Assembly (NCBI GenBank): GCA_019916065.1
Contig: CM034233.1
Coordinates: 17,692,436-17,756,435, forward strand
From: Vitellaria paradoxa
Lineage: Eukaryota; Streptophyta; Magnoliopsida; Ericales; Sapotaceae
Length of the DNA: 64,000 nt
Direction: 5' to 3'
Part shown: positions 47,468 through 60,680 of the stretch, piece by piece
How the letters are laid out: each line of letters opens with the position of its first letter
How positions within the stretch are numbered: position 1 is the stretch's first letter
The notes under the pieces: generated by a model
Told to the model about the DNA's origin: nothing
Database searches by the model: none
What the model saw: the letters and a program-made list of their open reading frames with translations, nothing else
Made by a program: the position numbers and the translations under genes

Positions 47468-50400
47468 TAAATTATTCAGAACAGGTTTGAGATTGAGCAC
47501 ACTAGCCCTGCCTCGGCACCGATTCAAAAGATTAAGAAATTATGTTTTTTAAATATATATTATTTTATTTGTATCTTCTTATAAAATTAAGTATTTATAT
47601 CAACATTTTAAAAAAATATTATCTTAACCTAGGCTTGGTTTCTTTTTTCTTTTTTTTTTTAAAAACAAAAGTATTTCTAATCCAGTCCGCCCATTAATTG
47701 GTTTACTTTTTACTCTATTAATTTAAATAATCATTTAATTCAGAGTATTCTTTGCGGATGACATTAATTTTTGGATGCTTTAAGGTGATATATAGCTTAA
47801 TTAATGATAATAATAAAATTAATAATAATTAATTATAGATGTAAAAAAGAAAAATGGGTTAAGCTTCCACATCTAATCCAGTGGAAGAGAAATAAGAAAA
47901 GATCATCAATCTAATAGATTACCCAATTTAAACAAGCATACACATATATACGCTTACATGTATATACACAATACTCAACACAAGTATAGTGCCAGAATTC
48001 CATTTTAGCCTCCATATGAGAAGATCGATGTGGGATGATTATGAAGCTTGATGGTGCTAATTATAAGGAAGATGATCAAAGGGACAATTCTAGGACCACC
48101 GGTACTGATTGCAATAATGATGATTAATTAATGTTCTCTTCAATTCCTTAAGGACACAACTTATGACGGTAATTAGGAGGCATTCTTTTTCAGTGTTGGA
48201 GGGCACTCCATTCAGATGGAGCTTCTTTGTCACAATATATATATATATATATATAAATATTAAGTGCAAATACCATTTTTCTGAGGATCTTCTTTCAACT
48301 CTAAAAGTAATTAATTTAACCATTAATTATAGCATCGAAGTTTGTCTTGCAAGAAAGAAGCTGTGGTTGGTCTTCTCCATAACCAAACTCATAAGAGGTT
48401 GATTTGGTTGCAGGCTTAAGAACTCGAAACTCGAAATGTAAACAAGGCTCTTTTAGAATCCTATAAAACACAATAAATCTCTATAAATTTTTATAAAACT
48501 CTAATTTTTTTTAACACATTGTACAAATTATGAAGCTGTCATATGTATTAATTTATACTAATTTTTTGCACTTCAAATGCATACTAAAGTTAATCTATAA
48601 TTTTAAATTCGTTATATTATTGAATTCAATAAGCTATCAAGTAAAGTAATATTTAACAAATACAAATGACGCCTAGCACGCCAAAACAAAAAAAAAAAGA
48701 AAAATTAACTTTTACTAATTTTTATCAAACACCCAATTAACTAACAAAGTGCCACAAATATCAGTTTCATATGCAAAGTTATATTTTTTATACGTCTAAA
48801 CGGTTCCATAATATAAAATATTAAATTATTCAAACTCAACTCGAGATTGATTCAATTAATTAGTATGACGCAAAAGATAACAAAATCTGAACTAAAATTT
48901 TAAACTTATTAAATTTAACAAGCTTAATTCTAACATTCTTATTGTTTTAACTTGATTAGATTCATTTACATCAGAGGAGGGTAGAAAATTTAAATGATGA
49001 TGGGTTAAATTCTACTATTTATAATGAACTTGAAGTGAGTTTGTTGTAGAAGCTAATTAAAGGGTTGTTAAACTTAGTAAAAAGAGTTAATCAATCCTGT
49101 CCATACGTGTCAGACCAAAATGGGTGGAGCTTTTTTATGCCACCGAGCACATATTAACAGAAAAAAATACGTTTTGTTTTTTGCTATATGTTCAGAGTTT
49201 GATGTAATTAGAAAGGCAGTATTATCTAAGATTGAGTGACTCACTGTTTACTCCTCTCTTGCAAATTTAACTTTATCTTTGACCTCTTGATTGGGTGGCC
49301 TCTTCTTTTTATTCATTTTGTTTCCTGCCCTTTTTGGTGGGAACCATGCATGAAATTAAAAGTATGTGAGATTTGGCTTTGGGGGCCAACTGGGTGCCCC
49401 TAATTCACTACAGAAGGAGCACTGCTGTCATCTCATTGAAAAAAAGTGATAGGAAGGAAGATGATAAAATTAAACTTTCTTATTCTTCTTTCCTTTCGAC
49501 TTTTTTCAAAATAAAGTGGAGGGCATGCAGTGCCCATAGTTGCAATTTTCTAGCTAGGGGGAGTGGGAAACCCTAGTTTACATAGGATGGACAAAAGGTT
49601 TGGGCTGCAAAACATGTTTCAAAAGAATGGATTTACTAGGTTCTCATCAAGATTAAAAAAGTGTTCATGGATTATCACATTTAAGCTTTAGCAATTACTC
49701 ACCACCCCCAAAATAAATAAAAATAAAAATAAATAAATAGAGGAGGAAAAATGTAAACAAATCATTCAGTCTACTATTTAATTTCTTTCCATCCTCCTTT
49801 ATATTGGCGTGGACGTAGCTACTAGGAAAACCAATTCTTCAAAATTTCAGGTTGTTGCTTAACTTTGCTAATCTATACTTATAACTCTTTGAGATATCTA
49901 ACTTCAAAATTCGATGGCTTAAGAATATCAGTTCAGATAATTAGTGAAATCATAAATTTAATTAATTCTTTAATTTATTTCAATTAATATCAACAATCCC
50001 TCATAACTTAAAAGAGATAACAACTAATTTTTAAAATTATATAAGATATTTAAGTAGTTCTACCTTTTTAATTTTTTGTCTTCCTTAAATATTCTTCAAT
50101 TACTCAATACTTCCATAATTTTTTTTGGGTTTTTTAAAAAACTTTTAATTATTGCAATTTACTTAAATATCCTTTAATTACTCATTATTTGTTATTTCAA
50201 TCAATTTTTCTAATTAATTTTATTTAAAATAAATAAAAATTTAATAATATTACTTTGTTATTATGTGTATCGCTGCCTTATGTGTATCGCTGCCCTAAGG
50301 ACCAACAAAAAAAGGATGATATGTACATCGGGAATATAATCTTTTAATGATAATTGACAGAATAAGTAAGGTAAAATCAAATTAGATGTATGTGAAATAA

Positions 50401-51907
50401 ATGAGACGATTTACCATATAAAATCCTAAAGTGTAATTTACCACAAATAATATTATATGCCGAACATTCAGAATGGGATGCATATTACAATTTGTTTGGG
50501 TGAAGAGGATTTTCGAAAATTTTTGTTCATTTTCTAAACACCAATACAACTATTCTCCGTGAGAGATCTCGTCTATTTTTTATGATGTTCAAGTATGGAA
50601 GTTTTCTCAGCAATGTTTTTTTTCTTGGTAAAGAAGAGAAGTAAATAGAGGGTCAAGTTTGGCACGATGAAAAATAATAAAAGTGAAAATGTGATTTAGA
50701 AAAATTTTTGACATTTGGCGCACAGCAACTAAATTACGTTTTTTAGAATGAATAGTGAAATTTTTTGACATTTGCATCAATTTTTTGGACAGAGAAACTA
50801 TCAAAGCGGTTTTTTAGTTTCGTCGGAACGGTTTTGTGTCAGAATTTATTAAAATTTATTAAAAGTTTTTGATATTTGTAAAAAAGTTATTGGAGTTTAT
50901 AAAATGACATGAGATTTGTAAAAAAATTATTAGATTTTGTAAAAAATTGTTAGATATGTAGATATATATAAATTTATAGAAATTTTGCGAAATACGAAAA
51001 ATATAAAATATATCAAAAAATTTTAAAAATTTTTAGATATTTTCAAAAATTTTTAATAATTTTCATCGTTTTTTAAAGTGTCAAACAAGCCCAGAATAGC
51101 TTAATTTCTAACTTCTAATTGTCTGCGAGGTCTTCTCCTTGTCAGACGAACCTTTGCAAACCTCCTCTTAATTGATTCATATCATAGAGAGGAAGAACTA
51201 TGTAACTAGATAATTATCCTTTTAATATATTTTCTCAATTTCCAAAAAAAAAAAAAAAAATACACACAACTACGCACTGACTTAATTACCACATCAACAA
51301 TCATGCCACAGCATCTCTAGATACATGCATGGTGATATCTAAATATATGGATTCTAAACTCCCCTAAAAAGTAGTCTATGTGTACTTATTCTGTTGTATG
51401 AAATATCCACAAACACCATCATCCTCGAAATTTTTCGAAATTGTCAATCAAACATCAAGCATTGACGATCAATTTTACGACGGAAAATATAAAGAGATCT
51501 GAATATTAATAATTAAAAAATCGTAAATTCTTCAATCTGCTGTGATTTGAATTTATAAATCCTCGAATTTATGTCTAAAAATATAAAATTAAATTCTTAT
51601 TACGGCCACTAACTTGCCAATAACAATTATGAACCTACCAATCCTCAAGAGGAAGGCAATGGTACGTAGATATTTTTGTTGTGGGGGGGGGGGGGGGAGA
51701 AACCTGTTAGATCTGTTGGTCTGCACAAAATTTGGAGTTACAAATAATACAGTCTGTTATGTATATCAAATTTATGGCCTTCAATAAGGCTAGCTATCAC
51801 TATCTGATTCGTCACTGCACTGGCCTCTCCGTAAAAATGATTAGATCATATCAACCAGATAAAACTGGCAGAAAGAATATTATTAACTGGTACTGCAAGC
51901 AGGATTT

Positions 51908-52082
51908 GAGGTAAAACCAGTGCACGATTGATGGTCGGTGCAGTTTTTTTTTAACTGATGCCTATACGTGGAAATCGGTGTAATTTGTTGAAATCACTAG
52001 CATCCTTAAATGTTTATATCCTGTTCAAAAATTAATGGTTAAGATGTGCACTGACCATCGATCGGTGCATTTGTGCAGTGGC
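51908..52082. mobile_element. Possible short inverted-repeat element
   Basis: The left end ccagtgcacgattgatggtcggtgc is inverted at the right as tgcactgaccatcgatcggtgca..tgtgcagtgg. The non-coding interior is about 110 bp. Could be a small MITE. Confidence 0.45.
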
Positions 52083-52532
52083 TCTACCCGGAATGCCTGC
52101 AAGCTAGCCACGTACGGAGCTAAAAGGGTAGTCCTCTCGGGCTATATAAGCAAGACATATATATATATATATATATATGGGGTTGTTGCAGTGGTAGCTG
52201 AGAAGTGAAAGTAAGCATATATACATGCAAAGTCAACTTTATAATCCTAAAAACTGTTTTCAAGTGTAAAAAGCTCAGTGACTCCATGTGAATCAATGTG
52301 ATGTCTACCACTTGTTGATGGTAATGATTATGGTCCCATAAATGGGGAAAACAAAAGCTACAATCTTTGTTGATTGGAATTAATTCTTTTTGCCTATTGG
52401 AGGTGGCACCAGGGCCCAGCCTTCCACCATCCATATTTGGTCCCATCTCCCAATATTGCAAAAATTTTTAGCCCCAGCAGCTGTTGGTTGACTGCAACAA
52501 CTGAAACAGAAACATATCATGTGTGCGTGTAT

Positions 52533-52563
<31 letters not shown>

Positions 52564-53508
52564 TGCTCTTAATATTTCCAGCCAGGTTGAGATAAGTGCT
52601 TGGGTACGAAGGCTCAAATACCATTTGGCGTCATATAGATTAGTAAAATGAATATGACTCTGAAATAATTCAAGTGCGAATCGCCTTAATACACACTTGC
52701 ATATCGATATGATTTGTTAAAACTGACTGTACAAGTTAGCCGTTCATCCGTGTTATAATAGTTTGCACAAACGTTTGATTAACTAATGTTCCAATCAGAG
52801 TTTTATAAATTATAATAAATTTTTATAAAATTTAAATTTTTTTTATATATTCTATAAATTATATGACTATAACTTTTAATAATTTATATTATTTTACTAA
52901 TTTATACTTAATTTATACTAATTTTTTTCCACAGTAAACATTATCTAATTTGAGGGTAGACCAACTAGTTTTTTTTTCCTTCTTTTTGATAACTCAGAAT
53001 TCACACTGACTTATTACAACTCTTAATGAACCGTATAATCAATAAATAAATCAAAGAAATTTTGTTGCCTCTCAGATATATCTTACTTAAATCAAAAATT
53101 AAATTCATATAATTTTTGTGACAAGTATACTTGCAAACCGCTCGAATTAACCGCAGATAGCGGTAGACCAACTAGTTGTATGTGAAAGTTTCCTAGCTTC
53201 ATCATTAACAAAGCTCACAAGTCAATTTCCTGTTAATGCAATGAAAATGACAAGCCGTGGCCCTCGTTGTCACACAGAAGGAGTTAATGTAAGGAAGAGG
53301 CCAAATATACCCCATAATTACTTGATATATATTGAGCTAATATATATATATATATATATTTGATTGAGTAGGCAATTAGGCTAATATATATCAATATATA
53401 TATATTTTCTTTTTCATTATAAAAAAGTGTGATGCCACTATTTGGCCGTACATGGCATTGGATCTCATCTGTATGTCTAGACTCTAGAGATTAATGTTGG
53501 CTTTCAAC

Positions 53509-53577
53509 CGAGAGAGAGAGAGAGAGTGTGTGTGTGCGTGTGTGTGAAAGAGAGAGAGAGAGACAGAGAGAGAGAAT
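53509..53577. repeat. Compound (GA)n/(GT)n microsatellite
   Basis: gagagagaga then gtgtgtgtgcgtgtgtgtg then agagagagagag, with minor interruptions. Confidence 0.9.
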
Positions 53578-54629
53578 ATAAGAAAAGTGAACACAAATGG
53601 TGGATTTTGACCTCGGTAGTCTTCTTTATCGGCTTAATATGCAGACTTTTCTCCCCTTAGCCAATTGCAAGTTCAACAATTTTAAGGCATGATTAAGGCC
53701 TGCTGACTTTTTTGGTTATTGATCGATTATTTTAATTTGATTAATTTGAGTACTCCTCTAAGAAGGCCAACAGTCAGTTTGTTTTATTTCAATTGAATAT
53801 TCTACTCTTAACGCTAATGAAAATTTTCAATTTGCAAACTTCAATTTTACAAAGATGTAGTTTTTATTTAAAAGGCTGCTGATCACCGCTATGAACCCTT
53901 ACCGCTATGAACCCTTTTTCTTACATGGGGTATTTATTGCTCTCTCTATATATTAAAAGTATATTTGAATAATATGTTAATATCACTTTTGTTATAATAA
54001 TAGTACGTTTTAATAATTTTTTTATTTAAAATTACTAGCTCATAAGAGAGTCCCATCATTAATTCTTCATTCTTTTATAATTTTTTTTTTATATAAATTG
54101 CATAGCACCAGCCTCTTAATATCATTTGATGCTGAAGAGTGAACTTTTTTAGAAAGTGGAATCTGGCGATCAACAATTAATACTGTGCAGTTGACATGAA
54201 AGTAGAGAAATGAGTTAAAAGAGCAAAATGGGAGCTAAATCACTCTCGGGTAGAAGAGCAGGAGGCTTAGAATCACTATAAGTTCAATTTTTCTGGAGTG
54301 TTGGAAATTTCTTTGAATGGTGGAATTGTCCTTAGAATGAGTTAAAATTAATAAACATAAGTTCAATTTTAATCGAAGTGGCCAGCCTTTCGTGGCTATA
54401 GAATGGTGGAATTGTTCTTAGAGTAGTATCACTTGTGCATTTAGAAGGGTGGAGTATCTTCTTTTAACCCATTCGTTTTATTTATTATTTAAATAATTAA
54501 TGGCATGTTATCTCAATGATTTAATTTTCTTTCCTGATATATATAAGCAAACTATTTATTATTTATATGTTGGTGGTTGAATCTATTAAAAAATGGAATA
54601 TAGGACGTGCAGTGAGGGCCGATACAAAG

Positions 54630-54833
54630 ACCCCGTTTGGTTGGTAAAAAAATAATAAAATAAAAAAATTAATTTTTTTCAATTTTTTTTATTTTATTTA
54701 ACGTTTTTCCAATTTTCTTGAATTGTTATAAGTTTTACTAAATATTCAATTAACCATTAAAGTAATACATGTTAGTTGTAGGTGTAAAGTTTTATTTTTT
54801 ATTTTTTTCCTTGATTGAACCAAACGGCCCCCT
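54630..54833. mobile_element. MITE with ccccgtttggtt ends
   Basis: About 204 bp, from accccgtttggttggtaaa to gaaccaaacggcccc. Terminal inverted repeats of about 14 bp. Non-coding. Confidence 0.65.
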
Positions 54834-57800
54834 AAGTGGCAGGATTTTTACACATTCCCGCTAATGACATGATTTCAAATTAAAGCCGAAATTTAGGGGT
54901 CTCAATTGAGATTCACGTATTTGTTTTGGTTAAACATACTTTGTTTTTTAAATATTTTAAAATTTTAAAAATATATTAAATAAGTAATTTATAATGAGGT
55001 CAACCTCGTGCAAAATTTTGTTAACTTTAGATTATTGTGCTCACTTTTGAATTTTTCTTAGTAATTCATATTAATTACGAGTCGTATCATATTTTGATCG
55101 TGTTATTGTCTCGTATCAAATATTAATAACTGTACAAGAATATATTCCATACACCTTCTCAATGGATGTGGGACTTATTTGTTCAACCCAACTCAATTTA
55201 ACAAAATTTTTATTTCAAACTAAATACAATTCAACCTAATTTAATAAAATTTTTGTCCCGAATTAGTTGAAGTTGTGCTAGGTGAAAAATTTTTTTATTA
55301 TTATTTTTTATCATGAGTTGTACTTTTTTTGAAAGTATGTGAAATTAGGTATTTATATAATAAAAAAATATTATTTTTGAAAATGTCTCTCTCACAAACA
55401 AAGATCTAATGGTTAAATTTTTTCTTTTTCATTCAACAATTGAGATCATTTTTATATTTTTAATTTTCTACTTAATTTCTTATTTTAGTAGATCCCACTA
55501 CCATCTACTTGCTAAATGATTTGAATATTTTAAATTTCATAATATTTCAAGGGTGGTATCATATGCAAATCAAAACTATCAACTTAAATTCTGTCCAATT
55601 ATAATTTTTAGGAAATTGAATTTTTCAATTTAAAATACCATAATTTATGTTTTCTTTTATGGTATTTATCAGAAATTAATTTTAGAGAGAGAGAGAGAGA
55701 GGGAGAAAGAGATTAAAACACATATAGTAATTATCAGGACCTAAAGTTTTAGAAAAAAAAATTACAACCTATGAATTATCATAATTTTTTTGATTTGAAA
55801 TTTTTGTACAAAATTTCAACTATATAAGAAACGTAGGGGCCGTTTGGAGCACCAACTAAGTTTAAAAAATTCTAAAAATTTTCAAAAGTTTCAACTTTTT
55901 CAAATTCCAAAAAATTTCAACTTTTTCAAAAAATTTATCAAAATCCATTGGAACAAACCAAAATAATGCATTCCAACAGATTTTGCCAGATTTTTTTAAG
56001 TTGGACTGACATTTACACCAAAAAGTTTTACAAAACTCTAAAAATTTTCAAAATTCTCTACTAAAATTTTGCTACATGTTATTTTATATAATTTTTAATA
56101 ATTTTATATTAAATCAAATACAAACATTCAATCATCATTTCAAAACAACTTTTTACTTTCCAAATTCCAAAAAATTTCACTTTTGATTTTTTTAGTTTTT
56201 TTTTTTTACACTCCAAATGGCCCCTTAATATTAATTTTGTTCAAAATGCGGTACACACATGTTATTTCTAGTTTTCTTAAAAGACAAAATAAAAAAAAAA
56301 AAAAACTACGAAAAAAAAGGAAAAAAAATACTTACCTTGGATAGATCTTGTGTTGTGGTCGTGCAGGAGTTTACTCGAGACTTTTACCGTGGCAGAAGAA
56401 GGCATTCACATATTAGGGTTTATTTGCGAGAGGCATCTTCAAAAATAAATAAATTACATTATATAGTGTATGTATATATATACTCTTGTTGCAAAATTTT
56501 AGATCAAATGCCGCCACTATATATTGTCTGAGGCCCCAAATTATTTTCCGTCAACTACTTAGGGAAAGTCTCCTTTCACAAGTTTCTTCCATGAACATAC
56601 TGGGCTTAATTTTCTTTTCAGAATGTCAATTCGGGGCTCAATTTTTCGACGTTCCAAACTTTATAAAGTCCACTCTAAAATTTGAGCCTGCCCTTTTCTA
56701 ATTCAAACATTAGTTTTGTTTTATTAATTTGTGTTTGGGGATGAAATTAGGAAAATTAATGAGACAAATATAAGAGTATACTTGATCTGATCAAATTCGT
56801 TAAAAATTCATTGAAAAATATTATAATAGGATTGGGATAAATTTGTAATTGAAATTTGATATCTATTCAAGTTTAGAATCAGTTTGAAATTTACCTATAA
56901 GATATCTAATACCTATTTATACTTACAGAATATCAGCTAATATACGGTACTCATAGGGTACTTGTTAAATATTCGTTCAATATAATATAATATAATATAA
57001 TATAATATATATTTATATAATTATAATTTTATCTCTAAAATAAAATTACTTAAAGTATGGAGCCTAGGTTATTCATGGGAAGTAGTTTCAAAGTTTGTTT
57101 AAAGAATGACTGAACTTTTATTATTTTTAGCCCCCTTTTTTTAATTTGGAGTTTTGTTGGATATTTTTTTTTTTTAAATTTGTTCAAGTATAGAAAAATG
57201 AATCTTGCGTATTTGGTAGCGCAACTTCCTTCCCATTTCATAACATTCTTATTTTTTCTATTGAAATTTTGTAGTTGAGTTAGAGATTGAAATATTTCAT
57301 TTATTACTCTTGGCGTAAACATGTATTTTTGTAATTATTTCTCTTTACTATGCTAGATATATTCTATTTGTTAATGTAATTGCATGGCAAAAAAGATGTA
57401 TGTGAATAATAATCATAATGGTCGGAGTTATGTGTTAAACTTGGAGAGTAACCAATAGATCTGTTCAACCTAAAAAGTTTAACATTTTTGTCATTTATTA
57501 ATTTTTTATTTCTTTTATCTCAAATCGATATTTAATAGGGTTTGTCAAAATGGGTTTCACATAATCTAACCAATTATATTTAATCGGATTTGACGAGTTT
57601 AAGAGGAGACCAGTTTAAGATTCTAACTAAAGAAATAAACGGTTATGGGATGATAATGATAAGAAAAAAAATAAACGAATTTAATAATAATAATTATTAA
57701 TTAGGTGAGGACCATACCTGTTTATATCGTTAAGTGGGATTAAAATGGGCACCATGTATAGTTTATAAACTTACCCATATAGAAAATAGCAACAACAAAC

Positions 57801-58637
57801 AAGTTTTTGCTTCATAAAAATTTGGCATTAACTTTCGCCTAAATCATTCAATAGTATATTGGAAGAATATAGTTTTATTTTATAAAAAAATGTCTAGGTC
57901 TAAGACTATTTTATGTTTAAAAATATCGAGTTAACGTTTATTTTGTAACAGTATATAATTTCACCTGTAAAATTAAAGGAGCTCACCTTTTGCTCTATCG
58001 TGGCTCCACCCTTGATTGTCTGCGATTGAACCATCTTACCCCAAGTTGAAAAACAACTAATAAACTTGGGCAGGACCTAGATAATTAATAAATGTCCTTA
58101 TAAATATGATCTGCATGGATAACAATAAAGTTGTAGCTTTAGTCCAACCCAGTCCAGTACGGTGTTTTGGGCCTTGAAAAAAAAAATTCAAACTTGGCCC
58201 TAAAATTAAAAGTAAATGCCAAGCCCGCTCACGAGTATGAGATAAAACAAAAAATATAACTTTCTTATAAAAGAACGGAAAATTGTGTTTAAGTCATACT
58301 TTGTAATCTTTTAAGGCTATTTGTCACACTAAAAAAAAGTATTACTTTTAAGTCACATTAATATAGAAAGTTTTATATTTAAGTCATACTTTTAAGTGAG
58401 TCCCACGAGTTTATTTTAAATATAGTTTCTAATATACTAATAATACCATTTATTTCTATAATTAAGTTACACAAGTTATTTCCGGAAATCACGTGAAGAT
58501 ATGGTTCATCGAAAATCACACTTCTTCCATTTTTTTTTTCCTTCCTTGTTTTCAGTTTCATTATTTACAATTTTAGTCATGAAGATATAAAGAAGATAGA
58601 GCTTATTTGGTCTATCTTCTTTATGGATTAATTTTGT
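54834..58637. other. Gene-free AT-rich interval
   Basis: Contains the MITE at 55836-56226. Small frames near 56259-56701 and 57050-57322 lack support. A short (ATAATAT)n tract lies near 56981-57006. Confidence 0.5.
55836..56226. mobile_element. MITE with ggggccgtttggagc ends
   Basis: About 390 bp. It starts ggggccgtttggagcacc and ends actccaaatggcccctt, imperfect inverted ends. The interior is rich in ttttcaaa and tttgaaaa-type words that are mutually complementary. Confidence 0.7.
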
Positions 58638-59790
58638 CGATCGGCGTTTTGAGCTATCTTCAAAACAGTACCGGTACTGTTTCAAAAAATATGATGATGT
58701 TGACTTGTATGGTTAGTTTGTGTTATGTATCGATTGATATTTTTTGTGACAGTATGAAAATAGTACCTGTACAAAATAGTACCTATACAAAACAGTACCG
58801 ATACTGTTTTGACTGGTACTGTTTTCAAAACAGTACTATGAATTATAAGCAGATGACGAGCTTTAAGGGCAAGAGAAATTCATGGGGCCGATCGGCATTT
58901 TAAGCTATCTTCAAAACAGTACCGGTACTGTTTCAAAAAATATGATAATGCTGGCTCGTATGGTTGGTTTGTGTTATGTATCGATTGATGTTTTTTATGG
59001 CAATATAAAAACAGTGCCAGTGCAAAACAGTACTGGTACGGTTTTCAAAATAGTACCATGAATTATAAGTAGATGACGAGTTTTCATGGTAAAAGAAATC
59101 TATGGGATCGATCGGCATTTTGAGCTATTTTAAAACAGTACCGGTACTGTTTCAAAAAATATGATGATGTTGGCTCATATGGTTGGTTTGTGTTATGTAT
59201 CGATTGATATTTTTTATGGCAGTATGAAAACAGTACTGGTACAAAATAATACTAGTACTGTTTTCAAAACGGTACCATGGATTATAAGCAGATGACGAGT
59301 TTTAAGGGCAAGAGAAATCCATGGGACCGATCGACGTTTTGAGCTATTTTCAAAACAGTACCGATACTGTTTCAAAAAAATAATGATGTTGGCTCATATG
59401 GTTAGTTTTTGTTATGTATTGATTGATATTTTTTATGACAGTAAACAGTACTGGTACTGTTTTCAAAACAGTACCGTGAATTATAAGCAGACGACGAGCT
59501 TTAAGGGCAAGAGAAATCTATGGGGCTGATCGGCGTTTTGGACTATCTTCAAAACAGTACCAGTACTGTTTCAAAAAAATATTATGATGTTGGCTTGTAT
59601 GGTTGGTTTGTTTTATGTATCGATTGATATTTTTTATGGCAGTATAAAAATAGTACCGGTATAAAACAGTATCGATATTGTTTTCAAAACAATACCATGA
59701 ATTATAAGCAGATGACGAGTTTTCATGGTAAAAGAAATCCATAGGGCCGATCAGCGTTTTGAGCTATTTCAAAACAGTACCGGTACTATT
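58638..59790. repeat. Tandem array of about 220-bp units containing a 20-bp palindrome
   Basis: Five units plus a partial sixth begin (c/t)gatcggcgtttt.gactat at 58638, 58889, 59109, 59328, 59527 and 59748. Spacing is 251, 220, 219, 199 and 221 bp. Each starts with a copy of the palindrome AAACAGTACCGGTACTGTTT (perfect at 58663-58682). It continues through a conserved block with gtatcgattgatattttttatggcagta, then carries further half-palindromes (cagtacc/ggtactg) and closes with ataagcagatgacgag. The first unit has about 30 extra bases of reiterated half-sites. Both strands give short open frames across the units, but these differ between units and have no domain. This looks like a minisatellite. 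Confidence 0.88.
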
Positions 59791-60641
59791 TCAAAATCAA
59801 AAAAAATAAAGATACTTAGGAATGATGATCGATTTAGATTTTTCCCAAACAGTTTTGATTTTGTTCCAAAAATCGATTTTGCTTACTTCGTAAAGAAAAT
59901 GGAAAGTCGTGGAAGTTATGAGTGAGGTGTGCACTATTTTTGGATAAAACTGATAGTTTTGAAATGTAGTGAAAAAGGCGTGATGTCCTTTTTTGTCTTT
60001 TTATTGCAAGTGTGACTTATTAACAAATAAGTTTTTTTGGTATGACTAAAATCTTTATAAGTCCATAAATAGTGATCGGCCTCCAAAAACCCGATAAAAG
60101 AAAATAAATATTTGTAATATGTTACATATAAAATATATAAATTACATTTATTTTAAATAAAGTCATGCTGACTTAGGGTGTGTTTGATTTGTTAAAAATC
60201 ACTAAAAAATTCTAAAAATCTCTCAAAATATATAAAAGTTATTCACTTTTTATCTCACTGCACGAATTATAAACCCACAAATTATTTCATTTTATTTCAC
60301 TTTACCTCTTTTTTTATCACTTTAAACACACTATAATACTTACATTAACTCAAGATCTATCCGAAAAAATAATCTAGGCAATTTGTTTATTCAAACCCGA
60401 CCCACGGATAATGGATGTGTGTCGAAACCGATTTAAAAAGGAGACACCAAATTGCAATTATCTTCTATTAAAAGATGTCTCAATTAGTGACACCACGATT
60501 CAGCTGCCACAAAATCTTACGTGTACAAAGTTTGGATGGCATGAAATAGATTAATCCTCAACTGGAAATGATAGAAACATGCCAAGCTGAGTCACGACAA
60601 ATCGAACATAACCCTTCTGCCTCTCCTGATGGGCTTCATGG

Positions 60642-60680
<39 letters not shown>

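Larger units (their letters stand above)
47468..54629. other. Long gene-free AT-rich interval
   Basis: No reading frame has domain or composition support. Related AT-rich MITE-like blocks occur at about 48448-48595 and 52795-52945 (both with ataaatttttataaaa and aatttatactaattttt). A G15 run at 51683-51697, (TA)n near 48236, 52159, 52544 and 53341, and compound (GA)n/(GT)n at 53509-53577. Confidence 0.5.

Noticed and set aside
58607..59925. Several 60-100-codon frames on both strands across the palindromic array
   Set aside because: They follow the repeat units, differ from unit to unit in frame and stops, and carry no domain.
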